Below, piece by piece: positions 24,401 to 39,400 of a DNA stretch of 64,000 nt; the stretch's first letter is position 1, and each line of letters begins with the position of its first letter. Both the position numbers and the translations under genes were made by a program. Source of the stretch: Lutraria lutraria (lineage: Eukaryota; Mollusca; Bivalvia; Venerida; Mactridae); assembly GCA_964023205.1 (NCBI GenBank), contig OZ026840.1, positions 10,898,603 to 10,962,602 on the forward strand, written 5' to 3'. Under the pieces are notes generated by a model. That model saw only the letters and a list, made by a program, of their open reading frames with translations. It did no database searches and was not told where the DNA came from.

Positions 24401-27400
24401 TTACGAATTTTGAATTCTATTCCATTGCTGAGGTTGTATAGTTGTATAAACCTTTCTGGGTAATTATAATGGATATCAATGTGCTAAAATAATTTTAAGA
24501 TGAATCATTAAATGAAAGTACTGAAAGTACTCATAGATACTGAACTAACATAGACATACACTATAACATGGAACAGGAACTAGCTTAGTAATTACATGGC
24601 GGATGTAGATTAACATAGTGCAGTGCAACTCTCCAAAGCAACACCCTTTGGGGTAGCAAAATTATGTTGTTGTTGAGAGGTTGTTGCTCTAGAGAGGTTA
24701 AATTAATAGTTAAATCACGCAGTGGGAAAAACATGCTGTTGTTGATGGGAGGTTGTTGATCTAGAGAGGTTAAATTTATAGTTAAATCACGCAGTGGGAA
24801 AAACATGCTGTTGTTGATGGGAGGTTGTTGCTCTAGAGAGGTTAAATTAATAGTTAAATCACGCAGTGGGAAAAACATGCTGTTGTTGTTGAGAGGTTGT
24901 TGCTCTAGAGAGGTTAAATTAATAGTTAAATCACGCAGTGGGAAAAACATGCTGTTGTTGATGGGAGGTTGTTGCTCTAGAGAGGTTAAATTAATAGTTA
25001 AATCACGCAGTGGGAAAAACATGCTGTTGTTGATGGGAGGTTGTTGCTCTAGAGAGGTTAAATTAATAGTTAAATCACGCAGTGGGAAAAACATGCTGTT
25101 GTTGATGGGAGGTTGTTGCTCTAGAGAGGTTAAATTAATAGTTAAATCACGCAGTGGGAAAAACATGCTGTTGTTGAGAGGTTGTTGCTCTAGAGAGGTT
25201 AAATTAATAGTTAAATCACGCAGTGGGAAAAACATGCTGTTGTTGATGGGAGGTTGTTGCTCTAGAGAGGTTAAATTAATAGTTAAATCACGCAGTGGGA
25301 AAAACATGCTGTTGTTGTTGAGAGGTTGTTGCTCTAGAGAGGTTAAATTAATAGTTAAATCACGCAGTGGGAAAAACATGCTGTTGTTGATGGGAGGTTG
25401 TTGCTCTAGAGAGGTTAAATTAATAGTTAAATCACGCAGTGGGAAAAACATGCTGTTGTTGATGGGAGGTTGTTGCTCTAGAGAGGTTAAATTAATAGTT
25501 AAATCACGCAGTGGGAAAAACATGCTGTTGTTGATGGGAGGTTGTTGCTCTAGAGAGGTTAAATTAATAGTTAAATCACGCAGTGGGAAAAACATGCTGT
25601 TGTTGATGGGAGGTTGTTGCTCTAGAGAGGTTAAATTAATAGTTAAATCACGCAGTGGGAAAAACATGCTGTTGTTGATGGGAGGTTGTTGCTCTAGAGA
25701 GGTTAAATTAATAGTTAAATCACGCAGTGGGAAAAACATGCTGTTGTTGATGGGAGGTTGTTGCTCTAGAGAGGTTAAATTAATAGTTAAATCACGCAGT
25801 GGGAAAAACATGCTGTTGTTGATGGGAGGTTGTTGCTCTAGAGAGGTTAAATTAATAGTTAAATCACGCAGTGGGAAAAACATGCTGTTGTTGATGGGAG
25901 GTTGTTGCTCTAGAGAGGTTAAATTAATAGTTAAATCACGCAGTGGGAAAAACATGCTGTTGTTGATGGGAGGTTGTTGCTCTAGAGAGGTTAAATTAAT
26001 AGTTAAATCACGCAGTGGGAAAAACATGCTGTTGTTGATGGGAGGTTGTTGCTCTAGAGAGGTTAAATTAATAGTTAAATCACGCAGTGGGAAAAACATG
26101 CTGTTGTTGATGGGAGGTTGTTCCTCAAGAGAGGGTTACTCTGGAGAGGTTGTACTGTATATATAAGTATACTGTACTTTGGTCCACATCTAAATTCATG
26201 CGCATGAAGGCTATGGAAAGCTGAACTACAGGCCACAGGTAGATCACTTCAACATGGCGATTTGAATTTTGTCCGTCGCGATCATCAACGATGATCTGAA
26301 GGGCAATTATAATTTGCGGTGGATTGCGGCGATGATTGCTCGACCCGGTGATTCGTAATTACGCCTCTTTAGTTTTCTCAAAACTTAAAAATTTGTTGTC
26401 AATAACAGTGTTATTCACACATTATTTAATTGCGCTTTTGTGAACAAATTGTTACCTGATAAGTGTGAAAAATTAGCGTTGACATAAATTATAATCAGTG
26501 TTGAGAACTTAATAGTAGTTGATGAGCTTTAATTAATCTGTCAGCTTTCATATATAATTGCGTGAAATAATATTACATGTAAACAGTGGACTGGTTTTAT
26601 TGATTAGAGCACCGAGCTACACAGGTAATTAGAAAAAGCGACTCAGTCTAAATAATGATTCTCGCCCTGTACGCTGCATATGTAAAACATGGCTACGAAG
26701 ATTCACATTTTTTTTCAAGATCGATGCCGCAAAGAAAATCACCGCTACGGGTGATAAATTGCTGATTACGAATGCGGGGGGATTTTCGGACAAATCACCC
26801 GAACTGTACTGTATTCGTTGTTCCGTTTCCAAAAATCAATTTGATTAAATTTTAAGCTATTTTTCAAAATACCACTGAGTTCAGAGACTCTCAGCAGGTA
26901 CTTTTAATAGAGATAATATGGTACAATTATACTATGGTAAATTGTGTATATAAATCTATGTATAATCAGTACTTGACTTGTAAATTTACAGTGTATTGTC
27001 AATACAAGATACCCTTATTTCATGGCCATTTTCTTCTTTTTTTGTACATGATATTCCGTAATGTATTCATAATTTATTGACTCTTATAAAATATATGCCA
27101 GTTGTAAGAGTCTTAAAGTTGGCATTTCTTTGAAAAAAAATGTGATGAAGCATTTTGAACTCAAAGAAACTTTTATCAGTTTTACTGTTTACCAGATTGT
27201 ATTTAGTAAACTGTGTTATCTATGTTGCCACTATCATTGAGATAAGGTAGTTTAAGATATCTTTCTTTTTTACTCAATACAGTTGGTTTGAAATAAAAAT
27301 TAATCACGGTTGTGCTTGAAATATCGTAGATTAACCGTCAATAAACTCAAATCCAAGGTAATTAGTTACTGACTATGTTGTATAGGGGACATTTTGTCAT

Positions 27401-30400
27401 AGAGTTTAATTAGGATTAAAGTTTCGGGGATAGTTAATGGAAATTAAGTGCTCTGACTGAGGGATTATGTTTTAAAATATTGTGAATGCACAGATTATAT
27501 AAGAATTGTGTTTACCATTAGTAATGTCTATCAAAGGATTTGTTTGTGACTTTCATTTGCAGTAAGTCATTCTTTTGGTCAGTTATGCTTTTAATATTTT
27601 GTAGGATCCATTTTATTGAATCTAGTATGTATGTGTAGGTTAGAGGGCATATTTGGGTGTTCTTCGTAAATAAGAAAGCTACAAGAAGCTGTAGTGACCG
27701 TAGTTTTCTTATTACAAAGAACACCCAAATATGCATTCTAACCGTCATTGTTCTTCGAAACTATTAAGTTAGAACACCAGTTTTATATTCAATTAAGATG
27801 AGAAAGTCAAAAAATTTAAAAATCCTTGTGACTGATTTGATAAGAAATGCTGCATGTACTAATAAGAATTCTATATGATTTCTTTACACATTGTTTTAAA
27901 ACTTTTTACCTAAAAGCATTGCAGTGCTCCATCTTTTGACCCGCCTCCGTGGTCGAGTATTTGAGGTTGCTGACTACAAATCACTGCAACCTCTTACTGA
28001 TAGAGGGTCATGGGTTTGAGCCCAGCTACCGACCATATCTCTTTATGTGAGAAAGTAGGCAGTTGCTTACAGAGGATAGGAGTCTAGTACTGGTTCGTCC
28101 CAGGAACAATGGTTAGGTGAACTGTACGCTCATATGACTGTTGAAAAAGGGCATAAACTCGATATAAACAAACAAACAAAAAGCTCCTTCTTTTATGAGA
28201 CGTGTGAATCAACCTCACATGTGATAATTGAATAATAATCTGTGTTATGTATGATATCCATGTACTTTTTGTATTTTTGAAAGAAAACAATTGTTAAGTT
28301 GATATCTTGCAAATCCTGAAATTTTCAAATCTTTGTTCTTATTGATTACACTACGAGCTCATGTATTGATGTATTTACTCATAGAATACAAACATTTTAC
28401 TGTAATTTAATGTTTTCATCATTTCCACAAAGTTCTCCCGTGTGCAATATGTCTAAATTATCTATTGTACATTTTGCATATATTCAGATTCTATCAACTA
28501 TTTTGTACAACATAATTATGTATGTTTTTGTATGTTTATTTTGCACAAAGCTAAACAAGTGAATAAATTCAACCTAGACAAACTTTGTTGATGCTCAATC
28601 CCCAGTATACTTTGTCTAAGAAAACCAGTAACAATAATACTAAACAGGAAGTGATGTATGTTGGGCTACGTCACATGCTGTTGCGCCATTCATGTTTTTA
28701 GTGTTAAAGACAGTTGTGTATAATATTGCATCTAAAACACACACAACAATGACACTCAGGCAGTATCTTTGTGATAGGGAAAAAAATTCCTAGTTTGGTG
28801 GTCCAATTTTATTTTAGGTAAACTTTACATTTATCCTCCAAAATTTTCTAGTTAATTATGAATTATTTGTTTTGAAAACTTCTCAGATGACCTCTTTCCA
28901 TCTGAGGTTTTCCACAGAGTGACTGCATGTTCACTGGTGACTTCTTTGTACAGGTGACTGTTAACTCAGGTTTGACTGTAATTGTTTCTTTTTTTTTCAG
29001 TTGAAGAAGAAAACATCGGAGCTGAACAAAGCATGTGAGAAACATTATCAACTAGAACAAGAACTTGCCTTCCATAAGATTGATAACAAGTTTGACAGTC
29101 TTGGTAGAGGACCAGAACAGTCATTCGATGATGTTTGTAGAATTTTCTATATTTTTTTTTTTTTTAGATATATTCCATTACATGAATGTATACTTTTTGC
29201 TGCTTTTTAAAAACCTAGTTTTCATTGACTGAGGGTCATGTGACACTGTCAGATCATGTGATGTAAGGAGATCGAAATAGATGGAGGATTACTCCTGTAC
29301 CCAAATTTCACAATCAATATGTAGTTATAAACTTAAAGTGTAAACTTTTCAAACTGCAAAGGTTTTTGTTACATATGTTAATGACATTGTTTGTATAGCT
29401 TATTTGAATCCTGTATTTGTTTCCTTCATTTTCTTAATTTAACATGGATTAGAGACCCTTAAAATTGTGTCGAGTGGTTATAATTATAAGGTCACTGACT
29501 TCAAATCACTGTAACCTCTCACTGAAAGAGGGTTGTGGGTTTGAGAAAGTAGGAAGTTGCTTACGGAGGATGGGAGTCTAGTACTGGTTCTTCCCAGGAA
29601 CGATGGTAAGGTGAACTGTCCGCCTCATCTGACTCTGACTGTTGTAAAGGGGCATAAAACCCGATGAAACATACAAACATTTTTGCGAACTTGCAATAGA
29701 TTGTCTTAAAAGAATGTTTTAAAAATTCTTGTTAAATGAGAGTTTTTGTATTTATATTTTATACATATTTTTGTTTACACTTTATGGTATTACAGGCTGA
29801 CGACACTGGGTTACTAGGAGAAAGTCCTTATATAGGTCGTGCACGATACAAAGCTAATCGTCTTGCCAGTGAGACAGAGATACCAGGTGCCTCACCGAGT
29901 CAAGTCCATCATCATTCTATACAAAGTCCACAACGTGCTGACGTCAAGATGGAAATAAATCAGAAGTTAGATCATGAGATAGCTAAGAAACAGGACAAGG
30001 TGGCCAAAGGTATGTCACTCTTAGTTGCTCTTTGTTCAAGGCAGGTTACTCTTGTTGAATTTTGTGAAGGGAAGTTACTCTATGTAGATTTTCGTTCAAG
30101 GGAGATTACTCTTAGTTGATTTTTGTTCATGGAAGGGAAGTTACTCTGTCATTAAGGTTTTCATGTTTGCTGTTATTGCATTTTGAAATATCTGTAGTAT
30201 TCTATCACTTTGATATTGTAAGAAATATCAAAGAATTTGAGAAATGACTTGTTTCTTTTTAGCTCACCTGATTCATCAGGTGAGCTTTTAGGATCGATGA
30301 ATGTCCGGCGTCCGTCCACAATTAGTTTGTTTACACTCTAGCATCCACAGCTCTTAACCAATTGTGATCAAACTTGCTCACAATGTATATGGCCATAATG

Positions 30401-33400
30401 TCTCGGCTAAGTTTGATTATGGGCAAAATCGGACAATAACTTCTAGAGTCATGGGTCCTTGCTATATTTAGCTTGTTTACACTCTAGCGCCTTCATTTAT
30501 TCACCAATCCTAATAATATTTTCATTAAAGTGTACAACCAAAAGATCTTAGACAAGTTCAGTTATGGATGGAATCGGACCACAACTTCAAGAGTTATGGG
30601 CCCTTGGATTAGAAAATTTGCTATGTTTTAGCTTGTTTAACAGTATTATACGTTCATTGTTGGTGGTTATCTCAAAAATTTACGTAAAAATGGGTTATAC
30701 AAGATGGAAACTAAATTACCTGGTCATTAATTGTAGTGCCTTTGTTCTCAGGCGAGCGATCAAGGGCCATCTTGGCCCTCTTGTTATGGTAATGGTGTAA
30801 CCTTTTCATGCAAAGTCATCATCTCATTTAGATACTTTACATCACTCTTAGACTAGTGGATATTTGAATTTTGTTTTGATTGTTTTTTCAACCTACTTAT
30901 TTACCAATCTTCATCAAATGATCGCCATTCAGGCATTATAATGACATTGTGTCTAATATACCATGTTTGTTCTGTCTGGTCGTGATATAACCGCACACAC
31001 ATGTTGACTTATTTGATGTTCTGCTCATATTATGGTGGTACCCATTGCTGTGTTGTATCACTATGTGATGTTATTATGTACATGTACTTCATCCGTTGTT
31101 AACTCACATTTTACCTGACATAAAACTTGAGTGGATTAATGCTCAGTAATACCATTTTATTTTATTAATGCTGTTAAAAACTAATTAATACCCCTACTAT
31201 TATGTTGGTCAGGAAAATTTATGTATTTTTTAATGCCTGAAAGTTGCAATTTCTTCAAAATTCTTATGTATCCAGATGATAGTTTTACTAAAACGTGCTT
31301 GTTTGTCATGTTGTGTTAAAAAATTGTCAAGTGTTTGCATGGTCAATAAATATATTATGTTTTTTTTAAACACTGATAATTTGTTTGACAAATGAAAAGC
31401 TGCATAACATGTACAGAAAAACTGGACCCTGTTTGAACTTGAGAATCCTGGGTTTTCAGGGAGAATGCAATCGGATTAACTATCAGTAAACTCAAGTGAA
31501 ACCTTTGCATCTTTTTAGCTCACCTAATTGATCAGGTGAGCTTTTAGGATCAATGAATGTCCGATGTCCGGCCACAATTAGTTTGTTTACACTCTTGCAT
31601 CCACAGCCCCAAACAAATCGTAATTAAACTTGGTCACAATGTATATGACCACAATGTCTCGGCTAAGTTCGATTATGGGCAAAATCGGACAAGGACTTCA
31701 AGAGTTATGGGCCCTTGGAATAGAAAATTTGCTATATTTCAGCTTGTTTACACTCTTGCGCCTTCAATTCTTCACTAATCCTGAACATATAATCATAATC
31801 GTATTTACACAGAATGTACATTTCCCTGCATCCAGTATTCATGAAAATTCGAGTTGGTTTTGATCAAAATCTATGTAAAAACGGGTTATACGAGATGAAG
31901 ATTATATTACATGGTCATTAATTATAGTGTCTTTGTTCTGAGGTGAGCGATTTAGGGTCATCATGGCCCTCTTGTTCATTTGGTGCTGGTTTGGTGCACA
32001 ATGATGTATTGATTAAAAACACAGTAACCTATAATTATGCCAATATTTCAGCAAGTACAGGGGTTAAAGAAGGTATGAGTCACCAGCTAACATAACAGTA
32101 GTAAACCAGTTCTTTGTCATGCCAGTGAAATGTATAATGTGGGTGGTGTGACCTTGACCTTGAAAATCTAGGTGTGCATACAACTGTGAAATCTTTTGTT
32201 AATGGAAGATAGTTGAATTTTGCTTTACTATTTTCTTATCAAGTCCACATAGCTCAAGGACAGCTTTCTTAAAAGATGTGATAGTAATTTTGCAATTTCT
32301 TTTGTGTCAAATTTCCATATAACTTTCATTGTATCGAAATACTGTTTGGTAAAAGTTAAATATTAGATGTGTATAAGCTGAACAAAATGGTCTTGGAACA
32401 ATCCTCAATGTATTGTTTCCATAGCAACTTATTTGTACAGCATGACCTCTATACAAGGTCAGTAGGGCGCTTCTCAAGGTCAAAGTTCTGTCTACATTAT
32501 ACATCTCATTGACTGAATTGTAACATATGTTTCGTGTGAGCGCTTGTTTTTGTTTCTTACGCTGACAAATTCACTGCATTCAATCACAGCTTTGTTTATT
32601 GTGATAATTTTATGAGATTTAAGTTCACTTGTAAGCCCTATTGAATTGTGGGAAATTATTGTTTTTGGAGAACTCGGTCATACTTGATTAGACAAGAGTA
32701 CAGAATATATTCCCATTCTTATTTGACCATGTTATGCTGTGACTTAATTTAACTCATAGAGAATTAAAATATGTAAGAATCCAGATATACTTTTTATCTT
32801 GTAATCATTATTAAGTAACTGTTGCCATTTGAAAAAGCAGGAAGGCACTTGTCCAGTTATATTTGATAGCACCGTCACACTAATATACAATATAATAAAA
32901 AAAAAAAGATTCTATTTTATGCTATACATAATTGAAATGTTATTTGTAACATGTTTTAGTTATATAATCAGAAAAACAGACATTGTGTTTGCAAGTGCCT
33001 TTTTCAGCTGCTGTATCAAGAAATGCATGAATCCCCCCCCCCCCATACAAATATCTGTGATATATTGACAATGGTACCATGTGTGCTTGACATAACTATA
33101 ATAATGATAAATGGCAACTTCCATAAATTTCAAAATCACTAATTTAGACTCCACCAATGCTTGTCTGTTAATTGATAAATTATAGTGCTTGGTATATTTG
33201 GGGCTAAAGTAATTACGCTCATATATTTGATGGTGTGTACAATGGGGTTTGGTTGGGACATAATTCCCTTTTACAGACTTGATTTGTAAAAGAAAATAGA
33301 AAGACAGTGAATTTGTTGTGTGATTTGTCATATAAATTGGCACATTATGTAGCTGCAGAGGGCAAAACACATGATTTGATTTGTTCTACTTGAAGACTTG

Positions 33401-36400
33401 AAATCTTGTATTTAGCCCTGTATTCCCTAGTGACATAATTATGGTATGCCACTCATTAAAACATTGAATATTCATGTAAAACAATAAAACATATAATTTA
33501 ATATGGGTTTTTCTACCTCTGTTTTAAGATTTTAAATATTCTTTACAAACATTTTTTCCACAATTTACGAAACAAAAACGTAACAATGAAAATATTTGAC
33601 AAAATGTATTTTACATACTGGTAATTATGTTATGCATACCAGGTTGTTGTTACAAACAGCTGTTTGTAAGGTCAGCTTCCCCTTCGCTTGGAATTTATGA
33701 AAACATGAATTTTCCTTGAACTATTCTGGTATACTTCATGAATACTTCATAAAGTATGTAGAACTATTTGACTGGGGTTATTCTGTACTTCTGAGAATAT
33801 TAGTATTAAGTCTTATGAAAATGTTGCCACATTATATGAGTTTGTTCCATGTGCATTCGTGCATTCTGTTTGTTTTAGTTCTATGTTCCAAGTTCTGTTC
33901 TTACTAAATCAATGTTTCGACCAATTAACTTACATTTCTGTTTTCAGTAATTTAGTTTGATGCTCTTCAGTCTAGAAGTTGGTGGTGTTTAGCTAGATGT
34001 TATCAATTCATAGTTTCATATACAGTCAAACCTGTGTCAGAGTCCACCTCTGAATAAAAGCCACCCTAAAATAAAAATATTTTTGTAAAACAAACATCAT
34101 TGAATATTTAGAAGGAAATGACCTCTAAATAAGGACCAATTATGAATAAAGGCCACATATTGTCTTTCCCAAGGGTGGCCTTTGTACACGGGGTTGACTG
34201 CAGTTTGAATATTGTTTATGTTGATCTTGCAAGCTGAGAATCATATACATGTACTTCATTTGTTATGTGCTTCTTGTAAAGAGCATTATTCATCACCATT
34301 GTTAAAAACATTAGTCTCTATTCAATGTATTGAATAGAAATTGTGGCACAATTTTACATCAGTTTTTGAGAATATTTTCTATGATTTCAGTGTTATTTTC
34401 TTTCAGATAGTTAAAAAAATGCAGATCATTTTTGTGTTATGATTTCCTTGTAATGGACATATAAACTGATTCCTCTTATTTTTAACAATAACCGGACAAG
34501 AGTTAAAGCCCTTTGATTCCCTTAATTTTGAACTAACTACTAGTATTTGCTCTTATATTTCTTTCGTCCTCTCTCTCATACATGTTATTGATTGGTCTGA
34601 TACTTATTTACCATCTGTGCCAGCTGAGATGATTGAAAGACCTTGGTTCAAGGTCATAAAGAAAGTTGATTCATCTGAGTACACACAATATTCACAGGCT
34701 GTGGTCCTGTAGATAGTGTGCCGGATTTGTAACCCGGCGATCCTGGTTTGATTCCCAGTCGCGGCAGGTCATATTTCATGAAAAGTTGATAGTTATGTTG
34801 ATTTTTTCTACATGTTTAGAAGTTGTGGGTTCCTTGTGGAAGGGTAAGTTAATACTGGTTAGAATACAGTCCTGGAAAACTGGTGAGGTGAATCGCCGCT
34901 GTATTTAACTGAAAAATTGTTGGAAAACAGTTTTAAACCCTAATGAATAAATACGATAAATCTTTCAGTTACAGCTGCTAATGACAATTGATATGATATC
35001 ATCAGTTACTTATAGGTACAATGCTGATTCAAAACCCTAAAAATTGCAGGGAAGTTTTAATCAATTTAGTGGAAAAAAATATCTAAAGAATTTATTTATA
35101 GAAATGTATATATAGTAATCAAATTTAGAACCAGTACTAACAATTTTATTTGTGAAATACAGTAAAACCTTGATTATCCAAACTGATAATGAATTTTCAG
35201 TCCCATTGCTTCCCCCTATATATTTCAATGTAAAATAAACTTGATTATCCAAATCATGTAATCTGATACCATGGATTATCCGAAATAATATTTCGGTCCC
35301 GTCGATTTTGGATAATCGAGGTTTTACTATAGTCAATTAATTTAATCAGTGGAATTTTTTCTAGATTTCATGTTACAGCACCTCATAATTTTATAAATAT
35401 TAAGATATAACTAACTTAGAGGAATAATTGTTTGAACATTGATAATTGCCCCATTTAACTTTCTCATTGAAACACATGATAATTTGATGAATGCTTCTAT
35501 TATGATGTTGATATCTAAGGCAAAATCTTGGAACATTATCACATTATTGTTACAGTGTATTTTAAATAACAAATAAAGTCACTTTGATATCTGTTCACAT
35601 TGGTCTCATTCTGCTTGTCTGTCCGTGCTTCTGTGTTTACAGATCTATACTTCTTACCTATGTCTTAAGTCATGTTCTGAAACATATTCATGAATACTAT
35701 AATACAGTAAAGTTCCACCTATTAAGACCGCTAAGCAGACTGACAGAAAATGGTTGTAATATCAAGTCAGTGTTAATATCAACAATTTTGTGACGTATTA
35801 TAATACAATAGCCCTGATAACCTTTTTGGACCATGATTATGAAGAAATACCAGTTGGTCATATTATATGACTGGTCATTACCCGGTAAGTGGAACTTTAC
35901 TGCTCTTGTGCAACAATTTACATTGAATATGTGTCTATGAATTTTACTTTAAAATTTAGCCTTCATTGTCATAAGTGATGTTGGTGGTTGACAAAAATTT
36001 GATTATTCGTTGAACCCTTTCATGTTTACCTACAGCAATGTGATGGAAGAAATTCTGATGTGTATGACTTAAAAAGTTGCCTTGAAATGAAATTCTTGTC
36101 TTAGATAGTTTTATGTTAATGTGACCTTGACTAGAAATCCTTGACCTTGACTAGAAATCCTTGTGACCTTTTTAGAAATATTTAACCTTGATGTGTATTC
36201 CTAAATGTGACTTGAATTACTTGACAGGTATGTTAATACCTTCATGTGACCTTGACTAGAAATCCTTGACCATATTTAATGTGCCTAAATGTGATTAGAA
36301 TTCTTGACATTGATATGATTGCTTACATTAATATTGACCTTTATTTGACTTGTATACATCAGAATGACCTTTAGTGCTGAGTTGAATGATGATATTACAT

Positions 36401-39400
36401 GGTATTGCCATATATGAACATTCTAAAACCAAAGTTAATAATACTTGTCATGAATTAAAATTTATCACAAGCCTATGTGGATAAAGTCTAACTTTCTTTA
36501 AATGTTGTAAATAAAGAAAACATAGCAGTTATTAACTCATTTGTAATAATACTGAAGCAAGCCTGGTATATATTTATGCAGCTGAAGACAGATTGAAGAG
36601 GCTGACGGATGAATTGCAAGAGACAGAGAACAAACTGAAGAATGCTACAAAAGATTTGAAGAACATTGGAGACTCAGCTGTGTCAGAGAAAGAAGAACAT
36701 AAGACTAACATTAGAAATAAGCTTGCTCGTAAAATGAGAACTGTAAGTTAATGATAGAATTATTGATTTAAACCTTGCAATGCTGGAACTGAACCTGCAA
36801 AACTTTTGTCAACATGATAGAGTCAGTCCAGCCTGAACACCCATACAGTCTGACCAGTCTCTTTACTGTTGTGTGACTAACTTCTTAATTCTCATTCTGA
36901 TATCTGTTAAAATTGATTTTGGATTGTTTCAAAATGGAAATCTGACAAATTCATTCAGGAAATTCAGCAGGTTAATGGTTAATATATAAATATATAAACG
37001 TCTGTACGGCGAACCTCATTCCACAATACATTGACAATAATAGCACACTGTGTACACAAATCTGCACATATGAACGAGTATCTGAAGCTTAAACCTAATT
37101 GAAACACACAGACTTGATCAAATTCTGACTTATTTACTCGAAAATTTAAGAAACAATATGCAATGACGGTCAATATTAAAGTGATAAGATGTACAATAAA
37201 AAGTCTAGAACTGCGTTAAATGATTAGTCGAGCAATAATTACTAAAAAATCAAACATTTTTATTGGTCAAATTGATACATTGATGATTATTCAATTATGT
37301 TGTTCACACTTTCCATCAGCCTGCTTACTGCTCAACTTGTAATTGTCTAGGGTCATCAATGTGCAAAAACCTTTGATTTTACCGCATGTTTTCACGTCTC
37401 AAAACCGCGTGTTTTCTGACTTGTCAAATTATCTTACCTTATTCCTAACTATACGTTGTTTATAAAATGTCAATAATAAAGGCAATTATGAACTGATTGC
37501 ATTGTGTAAAGGTGTTAAAAGACATTTTAAGTTACAAATGTAGTTGTAGTTTTCTGTATTGTGGTCAAACTAAGTTGAATTCTTTTCTCTACGATACATT
37601 TATTTACAAAATGACATCTGATCACGTACCCTACTATACGGAAATACAAACGGTTGATGCTAACAGTAACCTTCGAGGCAAATTAGTGAACCTATTATCG
37701 ATCCAATAAACAATATGACATGTTGTATATCTTCTTGCATAAATTCCGGATTAAGCATAAATTTCGGATTGAAGAGTATAAAATCATTATAAAATATCAT
37801 TACGGACCACAAAAGTGGTCCGGACTACGGAATACGGAGGATCACCAAAAGTCAGTTTTTCTGAGAATTCCAGTTTTCAGAGAAATATCTGATTTTCGGA
37901 GAATCCTGGTTTTCTGGGGTTTTACTGTTAAATCATTTTCTTACTTTTGATCGAGTGTGCCATGTCTGTATTGATCCAAATTCTCACCTTTTGATCGAGT
38001 GTGCCATGTCTGTATTGATCCAAATTCTCACCTTTTGATATTTGATTACAATCAGCTTTGACATATATATCTATTTACCATGGATTTATTTGTGTGTCAG
38101 GTAAATGAAATGAAAGACAGCGCTACACAGATTGAGGAAGAGCTGGATAAAACAAAGAATCAGATGCATAGACATAAAATGGAACTTGCTAAAATGAAAA
38201 ATCAGATTAGTCGAATGGACAACACAGATCCTAGTTATGTAAGTCATCATATGATATTCTTTATGCCAATGAAATTCTCTTAAGTGCAAAAACTTTAATG
38301 TAGCTCATAACTCAGAAACTATAAGAGGTTGCAACATGAAACTCTATAGGTGGATAGATCTCACTGAGGCGGTGAACAGAAAAGCATTGGCACCGCTTGC
38401 TGCAAATTCGTTTAAAAAATTATTATATTATATAATGTTAAATATGATTTTATTCAGATATGATGTTTCATGATTCAGATCCATTTATTGGCTATTTTTT
38501 GTGAAGTTGTCATTTTTACTTTAGCATAATTTACGTGACATCCTAGTGACCAAAAAATAATCAAACACAGGGTACTCACTGAGGGTATGTAATGTACCTT
38601 AGCTGATAATAATTTGAAGTCATCAAAATTTCCTAATAATGTAATATTATTAGTAAATTTGACCCTTTGTATGAATTCTCAAGAGTCAGAAGCTATGTTT
38701 GCTTAGTTCAAGTGTCAACATGCCATTTTAAGGGTCAAATGAGAGCCCTGAATCATATAGAAATCTCTAGCTTCTTGTGACAGTAGATGATTTATGTTGC
38801 AGAGGAAAGTTTATGCCAGTATGGTGGATAAAGAACAACAGATAAATGAAAGCAATCAGATGTATGGACAGCTTCAAGATCAGTTAGAACTTATGTTAGA
38901 TACTGTTGCCAAGGAAACGAATGATATCAAGAAATTGGAACAGCAACTTAATGAAGGTAAAATTCTTATCTAATTTCAAGAATGTTCTATTCTTCAATAT
39001 CTTTTCAAAATGAATTTTGAGATTTTTGCATTTGTTAGCTCACATGTCACAAAGTGATGGGGTGAGCTTTTGTGATCAGTTTTCGTCCGGCACAATTTTC
39101 GCAAAACTGGGTCAGAATGTTAATATCAACAAAATTTGGACAAGTTCGATATTGGGCCATTTGGGGTCAAAAACTAGGTCACCAGGGCCAAATAAGGGAA
39201 AACCTTGTGAACACTCTAGAAGTCACTGTTTTGATTGGATCATCATGAAACCTCGTCAGAATGTTTGTCTTAATAATATCTTGGACGAGTTTGAACATGG
39301 GTCATCTGGGGTCAAAAACTTGGTCGCTAGGTCAAATCTTATGAAAAGCCATGTTAACACTGTAGATTTCACAGTTATAATTTGATCTTCACCAAACTTT

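Larger units (their letters stand above)
17996..29000. other. intron 5 (11 kb)
   Basis: Repeat-dense intron: a palindromic MITE split by two DNA transposons (18034-21037), a SINE expanded into a 29-copy 28 bp array (21155-22164), a family A element (22602-23934), a MITE expanded into a 20-copy 72 bp array (24621-26157), a deleted relative of 18073-19118 (about 26226-26811), a fold-back (27638-27743) and a second SINE type (27941-28182). A palindromic-MITE half lies near 24000-24057. The stretches 22165-22600, 24060-24620, 26820-27630 and 28190-28880 show only AT-rich sequence. Confidence 0.85.
30010..36581. other. intron 7 (6.6 kb)
   Basis: Holds two family B elements (30261-30785, 31517-31976), three TA/CAGT-type MITEs (34023-34200, 35160-35329, 35705-35902), a SINE type 1 copy (34697-34954), a 12-base poly-C run (33033-33044), and at 36121-36250 imperfect repeats of TGACCTTGACTAGAAATCCT. 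Near 30020-30140 the phrase AGTTACTCT recurs. The rest (31980-33630, 33760-34020, 34200-34690) is AT-rich without recognised content. Confidence 0.85.

Noticed and set aside
24585..26099. 504-codon ORF on the minus strand and 453-codon ORF on the plus strand
   Set aside because: Both are products of a 72 bp tandem array inside a MITE; no start context, homology or coding-style substitution pattern. Not reported as genes.
32960..33370. 136-codon ORF on the minus strand
   Set aside because: Crosses a poly-C run and has no domain-like pattern; consistent with chance in a long intron.
39017..39385. 122-codon ORF at the start of a family C element
   Set aside because: The translation is of repeat blocks shared with 58387-58653; interior blocks of other copies are frame-shifted, so no coding constraint.
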